Source: Breznakia pachnodae (GTDB lineage: Bacteria > Bacillota_I > Bacilli_A > Erysipelotrichales > Erysipelotrichaceae). From it: DNA of 64,000 bases. Each line of letters opens with the position of its first letter. The first letter of the stretch is position 1. Where the stretch lies: the NCBI RefSeq assembly GCF_030814225.1, contig NZ_JAUSUR010000001.1, positions 496,001 to 560,000 of the forward strand. The letters are read 5' to 3'. Under the pieces are notes generated by a model, which had not been told where the DNA came from, ran no database searches, and saw only the letters and a list, made by a program, of their open reading frames with translations. This document shows, in pieces, positions 18,066 to 28,200 of the stretch. The position numbers and the translations under genes were made by a program.

Positions 18066-18593
18066 CTACAATTTCCCTATTCGTTGCTTTATCGTAACTG
18101 CTACCAGACATGAGATCAAATCACCTGGTAAATATACTAAAAATAAATAATAAAACATCCATCCAAATGTAATTCCTTTTCCAAAATAAATATTCTGGAT
18201 GAAACAGAAATATAGAAAACCACAAAGATAAATTAATAACATTCCAAGAACTGCTATTATACATAACTGAAGAAATGAGTTTCTATTTTCACTTAATACA
18301 CCAACTACATATGCAGCAAATATAAATCCTAAAAGATATCCAAAGGTGGGATGAATGATATATCCCAATCCTCCACCAGAAGAAAATACTGGTAATCCTA
18401 TCAATCCAATTAATATATATAATAATACCGATATAGCTGCTCGTTTCTTTCCTAATAATAATCCTGCCAATATCACAAATAATGTCTGCAAAGTAATTGG
18501 AACAATTGATATTGGTATTTTAATAAAAGCACCTACTGCTAGTAATACTGCAAATAATGAACAATATGTCATATCCTTAACTGTTAATTTCAT
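18066..18593 (-). CDS. bioY: Biotin ECF transporter substrate-binding component
   Basis: Membrane S-component that binds biotin and works with a shared energising module (ecfA1-ecfA2-ecfT, not in this window). About 175 residues with six hydrophobic segments. The signature GLIGLPVFSSGGGLGYIIHP followed by TFGYLLGFIFAAYVVG is clear. Start: ATG at 18591-18593, seven bases after GAGG at 18601-18604; an earlier in-frame GTG lies too close to that site. Controlled by a BirA-type operator upstream. Its last 42 codons are duplicated at 16607-16737. Next to biotin-dependent acetyl-CoA carboxylase genes, so supply and demand for biotin are neighbours. Confidence 0.93.
   Translation of the reverse strand: MKLTVKDMTYCSLFAVLLAVGAFIKIPISIVPITLQTLFVILAGLLLGKKRAAISVLLYILIGLIGLPVFSSGGGLGYIIHPTFGYLLGFIFAAYVVGVLSENRNSFLQLCIIAVLGMLLIYLCGFLYFCFIQNIYFGKGITFGWMFYYLFLVYLPGDLISCLVAVTIKQRIGKL
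18072..18196. repeat. 125-bp direct repeat shared with 16613-16737
   Basis: The 3' part of bioY, repeated about 1.46 kb away with two visible differences (a C/T in TAACYGCT and a T/C in the TTTTYC run). The two copies are in the same orientation and bracket the DUF3800 gene and the small RNA. The pattern is that of integration at a gene 3' end which rebuilds the target gene, or of a partial duplication with later deletion. Confidence 0.85.
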
Positions 18594-18635
18594 AATCACA
18601 CCTCATAACCTGTAAATAAGAATATCACTTACCAT

Positions 18636-18677
18636 GTTGATTGTAAATATTTATTTCCACACAAGTTTACAATCAAC
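18636..18677 (-). promoter_or_regulatory. BirA-type biotin operator and promoter of bioY
   Basis: Perfect 12-bp inverted repeat, GTTGATTGTAAA (18636-18647) and TTTACAATCAAC (18666-18677), separated by 18 bp. The core TTGTAAA...TTTACAA matches the biotin-repressor site of other bacteria. A promoter, TTGTAA (18667-18672), 17 bp, TATTTA (18644-18649), fits inside the dyad, so holo-BirA binding would block transcription when biotin is plentiful. The birA gene is not in the window. Confidence 0.82.
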
Positions 18678-18708
18678 AAAAAAAGAAAAGCCATTTTCAT
18701 GACTTTCC
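18678..18708 (-). terminator. Terminator after the sorted surface protein gene
   Basis: Stem AAAGTCAT with ATGGCTTT (18687-18706, one wobble), loop GAAA, then CTTTTTTT on the minus strand. Confidence 0.75.
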
Positions 18709-18717
18709 ATTCTATTC

Positions 18718-20601
18718 TTATCTATTTACTGATTGTTTTCTTTTTAAGTAAATTACAATCGAGAAAGCACCTACTGCTAGCAGTCCCCATATAAGCTGAT
18801 TTGTTGTATCACCAGTATAAGGTGAAGTTGTTGTAGCGGTTGTTTCATTTCCCTCTACAGTAACTCCTGGCTGCTTCTCAGGCGATGTAGTTGTTGTATC
18901 ATCTTCTCCATCATTGTCAGGTGTTTGTGGAGTTTCATCATCTTCATTGTCATCAGTTTTATCTGTATCATCTAGATCCTTTGGATTATCTGTTTCTTCT
19001 TCAATTAGTTTGTAAACATAAGTAACCGTTTGGTCCTCATCTAAAAATGGTCCTGTTGCATTGCTTGGCACGATAACTAACTCATATCCATCAAATTCTT
19101 TTGGAGTAGTGTTATAGATTTGATCAATTAAGTCTATATGTTCTTTTGGCTCTGTTAAGTCGTTTCCTTCAGTATCTACATGGTATTCTGTAACTTTTCC
19201 TTTTGCCAGATAATTCATAACTGTGTTACTAGACTGTTCAAAAGTATTGATTACTGATGTTGCACTATTTTCTATTTCATAACGCATAGTATCAAATTCA
19301 TCAGTAAGCACCTTTGTTTCAATTACTAATGAATAGTTTTGAGAGTAATTTGCATCCACACCAACAAATGCAGACGCTGCAGTAAATTTTACTGTATTTG
19401 TTGTTTCATCATAAGTAATTTCACCATAGTTAGCTAATGCTGTTGCATCAGTGTCTTCATAACTTACTAAGACATTACCATTCTCATCAATTAAATATGC
19501 TGTTGTAAATTCCAAATCATCTGTAAGAGTATCAGATAAAACTAAAGATTCATATTTTCTTAAAGTTTCTGATCCTAATATTGGTAGTCTCTGGTTAATC
19601 TTATATTTCAAAGTATCTCCAGTAGTTACCCTTGTTTCATCAATATCTACATCTTGCTCATTCAAAACTTCTTTTGTAACAGGATCAATATATCCAAATA
19701 CAGTTGCAGAGAAAATACTTGTCCAAGTAGATTGACGTTCTGCACCGATATAGAAATTAAGTTTATCTCCTGCTACCTGAAACGATACACCTGACTTATA
19801 GAAATTTGAAGAACCTAGTGTATCATTGAATTGATAGTCAGTATAAGGTCCACCACCAACTACCATTCCTGAGTGTGTATAGCGATTTGTATATTCTTCA
19901 ACAACTGCGCCTTCAGCTAAGTAGTATGGATAAGAATCCATATTCTCATACCCTACATATTCACGACGATCCGCATCCTGAATATATCCACCATTTAAGC
20001 TGGCAAATGTAATATAACTATTACCTTCTAAACTAACCATATCTCCACTATCTAAATAAAAGAATTCTATAGATAGTTCATAATAATTTAATCCTTCTAA
20101 AGTATATCCTCCATATAAATTATTAGAGAAATAAAACTCTGTTGAAGGTTGATTTGTTGTATTTTGAATCAAATTAGAAAAAGTCAAAACTGCACTTACT
20201 TTTTCTCCATTATATGTCCCTGCTTGTGGATACCTAACTTGAATATAAGAACTAGCATTCATATCATTTGTATCTGGAATAATAACTTTACCACCACCAT
20301 AGTTTCTAATATTACCCTGAAACATATAGTATCTAGCTACATAAGATAATCCTGCAGAATTATTTTGTACCTGTTCTTTTGTGAAATACGTTAAGTTATG
20401 CTCTGTACCATCACTACCAAGTCCACCTACGCTTATCTCTAAATCCACATCGTCTGGTGTTGCATCAATTAATAAATTATTCTTTACCATTGCATAATCT
20501 GGATCAAAATCATCTACAGTTATTGCCGCCGCATCAATAACTGTAACACTTGCTACAATCGTAACAAAAAATACTAATAAACCTAAAAATGTCTTCTTCA
20601 T
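18718..20601 (-). CDS. Cell-wall-sorted surface protein with MucBP-like repeat
   Basis: 627 residues, exported and probably attached to peptidoglycan by sortase. Signal peptide at 1-25 (KKTFLGLLVFFVTIVASVTVIDA). The middle (about 300-470) has the alternating pattern of isopeptide-forming pilin-like domains (ITYDETTNTVKFTAASAF, SLVIETKVL). A MucBP-like unit follows (about 472-545: TEYHVDTEGNDL ... DQTVTYVYKL). Then an acidic Asp/Thr/Pro-rich wall spanner, sorting motif SPYTG, a hydrophobic segment and a KRKQSVNR tail. The motif has serine in place of leucine of LPXTG. Transcribed alone from an ECF-type promoter at 20655-20682, the same kind as found before the sigma factor gene. Likely adhesin; ligand unknown. 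Confidence 0.83.
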   Translation of the reverse strand: MKKTFLGLLVFFVTIVASVTVIDAAAITVDDFDPDYAMVKNNLLIDATPDDVDLEISVGGLGSDGTEHNLTYFTKEQVQNNSAGLSYVARYYMFQGNIRNYGGGKVIIPDTNDMNASSYIQVRYPQAGTYNGEKVSAVLTFSNLIQNTTNQPSTEFYFSNNLYGGYTLEGLNYYELSIEFFYLDSGDMVSLEGNSYITFASLNGGYIQDADRREYVGYENMDSYPYYLAEGAVVEEYTNRYTHSGMVVGGGPYTDYQFNDTLGSSNFYKSGVSFQVAGDKLNFYIGAERQSTWTSIFSATVFGYIDPVTKEVLNEQDVDIDETRVTTGDTLKYKINQRLPILGSETLRKYESLVLSDTLTDDLEFTTAYLIDENGNVLVSYEDTDATALANYGEITYDETTNTVKFTAASAFVGVDANYSQNYSLVIETKVLTDEFDTMRYEIENSATSVINTFEQSSNTVMNYLAKGKVTEYHVDTEGNDLTEPKEHIDLIDQIYNTTPKEFDGYELVIVPSNATGPFLDEDQTVTYVYKLIEEETDNPKDLDDTDKTDDNEDDETPQTPDNDGEDDTTTTSPEKQPGVTVEGNETTATTTSPYTGDTTNQLIWGLLAVGAFSIVIYLKRKQSVNR

Positions 20602-20654
20602 TTTTTGCCCTCTAACTATTATTCAAAACATAATAATTCTCTTTCTACTTAATT

Positions 20655-20682
20655 TAGACGGATAAATCACCTAAATCGTTCA
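20655..20682 (-). promoter_or_regulatory. ECF-sigma-type promoter of the sorted surface protein
   Basis: TGAACG (20677-20682), 16 bp, CGTCTA (20655-20660) on the minus strand. The GAAC / 16 / CGTC layout is the classic ECF form and equals the promoter of the ECF sigma gene at 32245-32272 (TGAACC, 16, CGTCTA). Confidence 0.8.
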
Positions 20683-20748
20683 TTTTTTACATATATTTTT
20701 ATATTTATTTTTATTTTCTAGTTTATGAGTTTTTTCCGCCTGTAAATA

Positions 20749-20776
20749 TTGACATTGAATCTTTGTATGTTACAAT
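20749..20776 (+). promoter_or_regulatory. Promoter of the MATE exporter leader
   Basis: -35 TTGACA (20749-20754), 16 bp, -10 TACAAT (20771-20776) with a TG just ahead of the -10. Start of the leader RNA is expected near 20783. Confidence 0.8.
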
Positions 20777-20779
20777 AAG

Positions 20780-20900
20780 TAACTGACGCGGAGGTATAAC
20801 TCCAATAACTATACCGGATAAGCGAATATTTCATTACGATGGTAAGCCACTGTATTGAAGGATTTGTTTATCCTTTTATTATCTTTTTTGCACCATCGTA
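20780..20900 (+). promoter_or_regulatory. Guanidine-IV (mepA motif)-like riboswitch with terminator
   Basis: Structured leader of the exporter gene. Conserved-looking part 20785-20825: GGAG/CTCC and GGTATA/TATACC pairings, then ACCGGATAAGCGAA. A terminator hairpin AAGGAT/ATCCTT (20858-20875) is followed by TTATTATCTTTTTT. A 9-bp complementarity, TACGATGGT (20835-20843) with ACCATCGTA (20892-20900), brackets the terminator and could compete with or frame it. The guanidine-IV class was described as the mepA motif in front of MATE exporters in Firmicutes, which fits the gene here. The class is assigned from memory of motif and context; the leader-plus-terminator architecture is directly visible. 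Confidence 0.68.
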
Positions 20901-20924
20901 CCGACTTATAGGAGGTACTTTTTT

Positions 20925-22259
20925 ATGTTAAAAGTCAACAATCAAAACAAAACAATCAGAAAGGAATTTGCAAAGTATGCAATTCCGGCAGTCATTGGTA
21001 TGGTAGTGTCATCTCTCTACAATATCGTTGATGGTATTTTCGTTGGTAGAGGTGTTGGAGACAGTGCACTTGGTGCAATCAACATTGTCTATCCATTCAT
21101 TATGTTTCAAATAGCAATTACAATGCTAATCGCAATTGGTGGAGCAACACAGTTTTCAGCTGCAAAGGGACGTAAGGATTATACTACTGCTAATAGTATA
21201 TTTCTTCAAAGTATTTATTTATTAATTATTTTAAGTACAATACTTAATCTTCTTGTACTAATATTCCCAACTCAAACATGTCAACTTCTTGGAGCTGATG
21301 CAAATTTACTTTCTTATGCAAGTGACTATATCTGGTGGATTTCACTTTTTGGAATCATCTATCTACCAGGATTAGGGTTGAGTATTTTCGTACGTAATGA
21401 TAATGCACCTAATCGAGAACTGGCAGGAACGCTTGCAGGTACTGTTATTAATATTGTTTTAGATTACTTATTCATTATGGAGTTTGATATGGGGATTGCT
21501 GGAGCTGCAATTGCGACAGGAATCGGACAAAGTGTATCAGTGTTAATATTCTTAACCCACTTCTTACAAAAGAATCGAGTATTACAGCTTGGTAAAGTTG
21601 TCTGGGATAAAGTTACTCTTAAGAAAATAACAATGAATGGTCTTCCATCATTTCTAATGGAGTTCAGTCAGTCAGCAGTAACATTTAGTTTTAACGCTGT
21701 CATACTTTCCTATGTAGGGACTATTGGAATTTCTTACTATAGTATTGTAATGTATATTTGTTCCATGTTTAATATGGTCTTAATTGGGCTAACTCAAGGT
21801 GCTCAACCCATTATGAGTTTTAATCATGGAAAAGGAAATGGAGAAATTGTAAAAGCAGTACGTAAAATTGCTTCGCAGACTGCACTAATCTTAACAACTA
21901 TTATTTATGGAGTAATATTCATTTGGGGATCTTCCTTAGCATCTATCTTTATTTCCAATAATCCTGAACTTGTTTCTATGGCATCTAATATGATGAAATA
22001 TTATTTCTTAGCCTTTTTCCCTATTGGTTTAGTTTTAATTAATATTCTTTACTTCCAAGTAACAGAACAAGGAAAAGAATCTATACTTCTAGCATTTTTA
22101 CGTTGTATTGGATTTATCCAAGTATTTCTTTGTATTCTTCCTCCAATTTTAGGAGTTAATGGAATCTATTTATCATTTCTTTTTGGTGAACTATGTCATT
22201 ATCTACTATCACAGTACTTTTTCACCAAACGTCAAAAATCAATATTAGTAACAGTTTAA
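20925..22259 (+). CDS. mepA: MATE-family efflux transporter, MepA-like
   Basis: 444 residues, twelve predicted membrane segments, Na+- or H+-driven drug/organic cation exporter. N-terminal IRKEFAKYAIPAVIGMVVSSLYNIVDGIFVGRGVGDSALGAI-type pattern is the MATE signature (residues about 9-50), with the second half repeating it (GLPSFLMEFSQSAVTFSFNAV). Ribosome binding site GGAGG at 20911-20915. Under the guanidine-IV-like leader, so guanidine or guanidinium-containing compounds are the best candidate substrates. Only plus-strand gene in this region, convergent with the large adhesin gene. Confidence 0.9.
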   Translation: MLKVNNQNKTIRKEFAKYAIPAVIGMVVSSLYNIVDGIFVGRGVGDSALGAINIVYPFIMFQIAITMLIAIGGATQFSAAKGRKDYTTANSIFLQSIYLLIILSTILNLLVLIFPTQTCQLLGADANLLSYASDYIWWISLFGIIYLPGLGLSIFVRNDNAPNRELAGTLAGTVINIVLDYLFIMEFDMGIAGAAIATGIGQSVSVLIFLTHFLQKNRVLQLGKVVWDKVTLKKITMNGLPSFLMEFSQSAVTFSFNAVILSYVGTIGISYYSIVMYICSMFNMVLIGLTQGAQPIMSFNHGKGNGEIVKAVRKIASQTALILTTIIYGVIFIWGSSLASIFISNNPELVSMASNMMKYYFLAFFPIGLVLINILYFQVTEQGKESILLAFLRCIGFIQVFLCILPPILGVNGIYLSFLFGELCHYLLSQYFFTKRQKSILVTV

Positions 22260-22281
22260 AGGACGCCACTGAGCGCCCTTT
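22258..22281. terminator. Shared terminator of MATE gene and large adhesin gene
   Basis: AAAGG, CGC, loop CACTGA, GCG, CCTTT with an internal A/C mismatch; T-rich on both exits. Lies between convergent stops. Confidence 0.7.
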
Positions 22282-22285
22282 ATAG

Positions 22286-25200
22286 TTATCTTCTATATTT
22301 TCTTCTAATCATGATTGGCATACTGCTAATACCTAATAACAAGATATAATACAGCATGTTTGTTGAATCACTTGTACCTACACTATTATTTGTTGTAGTT
22401 GATTCAGTTGGTGCAGTTGAAGCTTTTCCTTCAGGTAATACAGTTACTTTGATTGTTACTGTATTTGTAACTAACTGCCCATCTTTGCTAATATATTCTG
22501 CTGTAAATGTAAGGTCATATGTTCCACCTTTTGATGTAACACCTCTAATCATATCTAACTGATTTCCGCTTACTTTAATTGTAATCGAATCAGTTGAAGC
22601 ATTTACAAGATCTGGATCAGTTTTTAATAGATAAGCTTCCACTTCTGATAAATCAGTTGCAGTTGTTTCATCAATAATCAGTGCTTCTTTATACGTTATC
22701 GTAAAGTCATTCGCACTAATTGCTAATTCATCACCATCAGGTGTTACAACAATTGGTGGGGTTCCAGTTCCTTGAACCGATACTTTTACTAATTTACTTA
22801 CTGATTTTCCATCTTTTTCTACTTCAAATATTAAATCAAAAATACCACCACTCTTTGTGACATTATTGATTGCAGTAAGTTGTTCAGTATATACTTTCGC
22901 TGAATCTGAAACATCATTATAGCCAATTGTAGTTCCATCCACATCTTTAATAATTTCAAATGCTTTCACATCTCCATTTTTAATCGCTTCTTTTTCAGTA
23001 AGTTTCTTTGCATCATCTTGTGTTAACTGGAATCCTACACCACTGATTTTTAGCGTTCCTGTGGCGTCAACAATTGTTCCACTATCTTCAATCAATACAT
23101 CTATAGTAACACTATCTGTCTTACCATCTGTGTTCGTTACTCTATAAGTAACTTTGTAGATTCCCACTTTACTGAAATCAGTTGTTCCATCAGGTCCAGA
23201 CTCTACGGTTACTTTGATATCAGAACTTAAGTCTATACTCACTGGTGCACTTCCCACTCCATCACTTGCTTTCAAGTAACTTGCACTAGCTGCACTTTCT
23301 ACCTGACTCAAGATTGTTGCATCATCACTTAAGTATTCTTGTGCACTTGCTTCAATCTCTACCAGTCCATGTACTTTCACTGTTCTTGTCTTTGTCTGTG
23401 TGTTTCCAAAGCGATCAGTGATTTCATATGTCACTTCATATGTTCCGGGTGTTGTGTACTTACCATCAGTTACTGGTATGTTGTGTGTTACTACTGTATT
23501 CGTTAATGCTCTTGTAGTTAATAATGGTATATTGGTGTTCGTTGCATCTTCTGCACTTACTCCATGTAACACATCAAAACTATCTCCTACATAATGTTCA
23601 CAATCATCTGCTGTTATTGTTGGTTTGATTAGTGTTGCACTAATTGTCACATCTACTGTAATTGCTGATGTCTTTCCATTATCTTCTGCTGTGAAGGTTA
23701 GAGGTTTTGTATCTCCTTCCAATCCCACTGCATTGATATCTGTTAGATCAGTTGTATCAGCTTCAATATCGATGATTGGTGTTTCATCTTTTAATAGATA
23801 TGCACTTACACTTCCATTACCTTGGGATGTAGAGTCATCTAGTGTAGCTGCGTCAGTATTCGCTATTGTGAATCCTTTTGCTTTCACTACAATTCCATCA
23901 TTCTCTTGAATCTCTGTTCCTTCTACTACAACTAGAATTTCTTTTGTGATACTTCCACTTGTTCCTGTTGCAGTGAATGTAAGTCTGAATTCTCCACCTT
24001 TAGTTGATACATTTTTAATATCACTTACATCTGCACTTGTGATGTTTGTAAGTGTATCTACACCCGTAATGTTTCCATCTGTTCTTGTGTATTCATATGC
24101 TTTCACATCTGCTTTTGTTATTGCATCTACCTTTGTGAATGCTTTTGCTTCATCTTGTGTAAGAACGATATTATCTGCTCTTATTGCTAGGTCATTTTCT
24201 ACTTTTGTAGTGTCATCCAGAATTAAGACATTTACTTCTTTGATTGCTGTCTTTCCATCTGTATTTGTAACTGTATACTCCACTACATAGGCTCCTACTT
24301 TACTATAGTCTGTACTTGGTCCACTTTTGATTGTATTGGAGATTCCTGTTACTTCTGTAGCCGTTGGTGCCACTCCTACTGTATCATCTGCCTTCAAATA
24401 ACTAGCACTTGCTGCACCATCTACTTGTGTAGCGATTGTAGTATCACTTAAATAGTATGTTTGCACTGGCACTGTGATTTCAGGTAATCCATTCACCTTT
24501 ACTTTTCTAGTTTCTGTTGACTCATTTCCAAATTGGTCAGTTACTTTAATACTTACTTCATACGTTCCTGCTGTTGTATACTTATCACTACCATTTGGAA
24601 TACTATGCGTTACTACTGTATTCTTATTTGGATCTTCTGTTTTTAATGTAATTGCTGTTGATGTTGCATCTTCTGCAGTTACATCATGTAATACATCAAA
24701 TGCATCTCCTACATAATGTTCACAATCATTTGCAGTTATTGTTGGTCCTGTTAGTGTTGGACTTACTACCACACTTACTGTAATTGTTGAAGTTTTGCCA
24801 CTATCTTTTGCAGTGAATGTTAAGTCTTTCGTAGCTCCTGCTAATCCCACTGCATTGATGGCAGCTAATTCTGTCGTACTTGCTTCAATTGTAGTTACTG
24901 GTGTTTCATCTTTTAATAGATATGCACTTACATTTCCTCTACCACTACTTTGAGCAATCGCATCCGTTAATCCAATTGCATCTGTATTTGCAATTGTGAA
25001 TCCTTTTGCTTTCACTACGATTCCATTATCTTCTTGAATCTCAGTTCCTTCCACTACAACCAGGATTTCTTTGGTGATTGTCCCACTTACTCCTGTTGCT
25101 GTAAATACTAGTTTGAATTCTCCTCCTTTTGCACTTACTCCTGTGATTGCACTTACATCTGCACTTGTGATGTTTGTAAGTGTATCTACACCAGTGATAT

Positions 25201-28200
25201 TTCCATCTGTTCTTGTGTATTCATATGCTTTCACATCTGCTTTCGTTATTGCATTTGCTTTTGTGAATGCTTTTGCTTCGTCTTGAGTTAATACAATATT
25301 ATCCGCTCTAATAGCTAAGTCATTTTCTACTTTTGTATTCTCATCTGTAATCAACACAGTTGTTTCTTTGGTAGCTACTTTGCTGTCTGGATTCGTAACA
25401 CTGTATTCAATTTTATAAGTACCTACTTTACTGAAATCAGTTGTACTTGGTCCACTCTTAATTGAGTAAGTGATTCCAGTAATCGCAGTATCTGCTGGTG
25501 CTGTTCCTACTGTATCACTTGCTTTTAGATAACTGGCACTCACTACTGATGAACTTTTTATTTGGGTATCAATCGTAGCATCACCTAATGCATAGGTTTG
25601 AACACTTGTAGTGATTGATGGTAACCCATTTACTTTTACTACTCTATTTTGAGTTTTCGTATTTCCATAGGTATCTGTTATCCTATACTCTACATTATAT
25701 GTTCCTTCTGTAGATAATGTACCTAATGTCATTGGTACTGTACTAGTATCCCATTCTACATTCTTTCCTGGATCACTTGGCTCAAGTATTATCGTATCTC
25801 CATTATCATCAATGGCAGTTACTTCAGTACCTAACCAGTTAATCACATCACCTTTGTATGCATTGATGGTTGGTAAGGTTACTGTTGGTGCAGTTGATGT
25901 ATTTACTTTTACTTCAACTACTTCACTCTTCTTTTGACCATAAATATCTTTAATTGTAAGTCTTATTTCTACTGTTTGTGTTCCTGTTGTTTTACTTACT
26001 CCAGTCACATTTACAGTTTTTGTGGAAGTACCTGCAAGCGTTATATAAGCCGAATCAGATGCATTCACTAATTCCCATGTATATGCAGTTGTAGGATTCT
26101 TAATACTTTCCCAAAAATCTGGTTCAATTTTGGTTGGTGTAATATTAATGTTCTCTCCAACTTTTACCACTTGCGTATCACTTGGAACAGTTAATTTCAA
26201 ATCAACTGGAGGATTATATTCCAAGAATCCACAACCAATTGTTTTTGCGACTGGTTTGGTTGCATCAATCCCCAATACCCAACCTCTGTATGTATCGCCT
26301 AGATTAGGAATATCATTTGCAACGATTGCATCACTGTCAATTGTAGTATCTACTGGATTATTAACTGTATATTGGTAAGTAGATCCTGTTTTTTCTACAA
26401 ACTCTACAGCGTAGGTTCCATACCCCATACCAGTTGTATAGTCAAACAAATATACTCCACTTGCATCGGTAGCTACACTTACTTGATTTCCATCTTTCAT
26501 TACTTTTTCATATACATTCGTAGTTTCATTTAATTTCCATAATCTTATTTCGTGATTATCTACTGGAGCATCTCCATCTTCTGTTTTGTATAAACCATCT
26601 CCATTATTATCAATAAAGACAGTTCCACCAACTTCCGCAATTACTAATTCTGTACCAACTTTAGTACCTGATAAAGTCCCTTTAAAATCAGTACTGATAA
26701 CATCATATGATGGATTAAATATATTTCTAGTTCCTATCTTATTTCCACTAGTAGCAGTATCAAATGTTTCATCAACATTTAATGGAATTTTGAAAGTTGC
26801 CCCATCCCCTGAAGGAATTGGAGTATTAGAAGAAATACGTATCATATTTACTTTTGATAAATCTGATACTGTTGTTGAATAAATACTATCCTCTTTATAA
26901 TTCGTTTCAGTTGCTGTTGAAGTATAGCTAATATCAAATCCGGATATTGGTGCTAATGTGCTTTTAAGTTTTGTATTCCATTTAAACGCTTCACTTTGAA
27001 AGGATTCTCCAAAATTTGCTCCTGCTTTAGGTATTGGAATATAGACAACAAACGTGTCTGCAGGAACATCTCCATTATTTGTAACTTTTACTGTATAGTC
27101 TGCATCTGTACCAGGTGTGAAATAAGCTAAAGTGTTTATATCACCTTCTACATACGGATCTTTTGGTTCTTCGCCTTCTAAATTTAAATATGTATCAACA
27201 AGTACGTTTTTGTTTTCTGACACTTTAATTATATTATTGTATACACCAAGCAAAGTATCTGATGTTGAACCATCATTATCCATATCGTAAATATCCGTAT
27301 ACGCCTTTAATGGATATGTACTAACTGCAGTTGTATTTGGATCACCCCAGGCAATCATATCTTGAGCATTATATTCACCAACTAATTTTTGCTCCGTTAC
27401 TACATCATAAGAAACCGTTAATGTAGTACTACTTAGACTAGAACCAAAGTACCTACCTATTGTTGCACCTTGTGTTTGAATAACAAATATTTTTTCTCCA
27501 TTTGGACGATCATAACTAGTAATAACTTTTGCTACTTCATTACCTTGATTATCAACAATTTTAATTGAAGATTCAGATATTTTCATCCCTTCTGGTTGAC
27601 GCAAATATATTTGTGGATTTTCAATCGCATGTACTGTCTCATATAAAGGTTCGTGTGTCGCAATATTAAGTAACGTACTCATTTGCACAGTTTCTCCTGC
27701 TACAATCGCATTCGTTGTGGCTCCATCTTTTTTATATGTAGTAGTGGACATTGATGCCACTTTTCTATTATTTGACTGCGTACTTGAAATCGTTCCACTT
27801 CTGGAAACTCTTGTAGCAAGTTCATCACCATCTTGATACATAGAAAATGTCACTGTCGCATTTGTACCATCATCCAATATTCCCCAGGCAGCAACATGAC
27901 CAGAGGTTGCTAAATAATCACCACTAGAAAAACCTTGCCTAAAATTTCCAACCTTCACTCTCATGGCAATAAAGTAATCTGTAGACGATAATCCAATTGA
28001 TGTATTTGTAATTGCTACTTTTTCCGTAGTAGGTTTCAGTGGTGTTGCATAAGTATACGTTCGATATGTAGTATCGCCAGGCAACATATATTCTATTTCT
28101 GTAATCTGATTGCTACTTATACTTGTATCAAATGGAAAAACAATTCTTGTAACTTTATAGTTCTCATCTATCTGAAATTCCGCTACCTGATCCTTCTTCA

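Noticed and set aside
23400-25290. Several 60-115-codon plus-strand frames in the giant adhesin gene
   Set aside because: Antisense shadows of the repeated coding sequence; they repeat with the same period.
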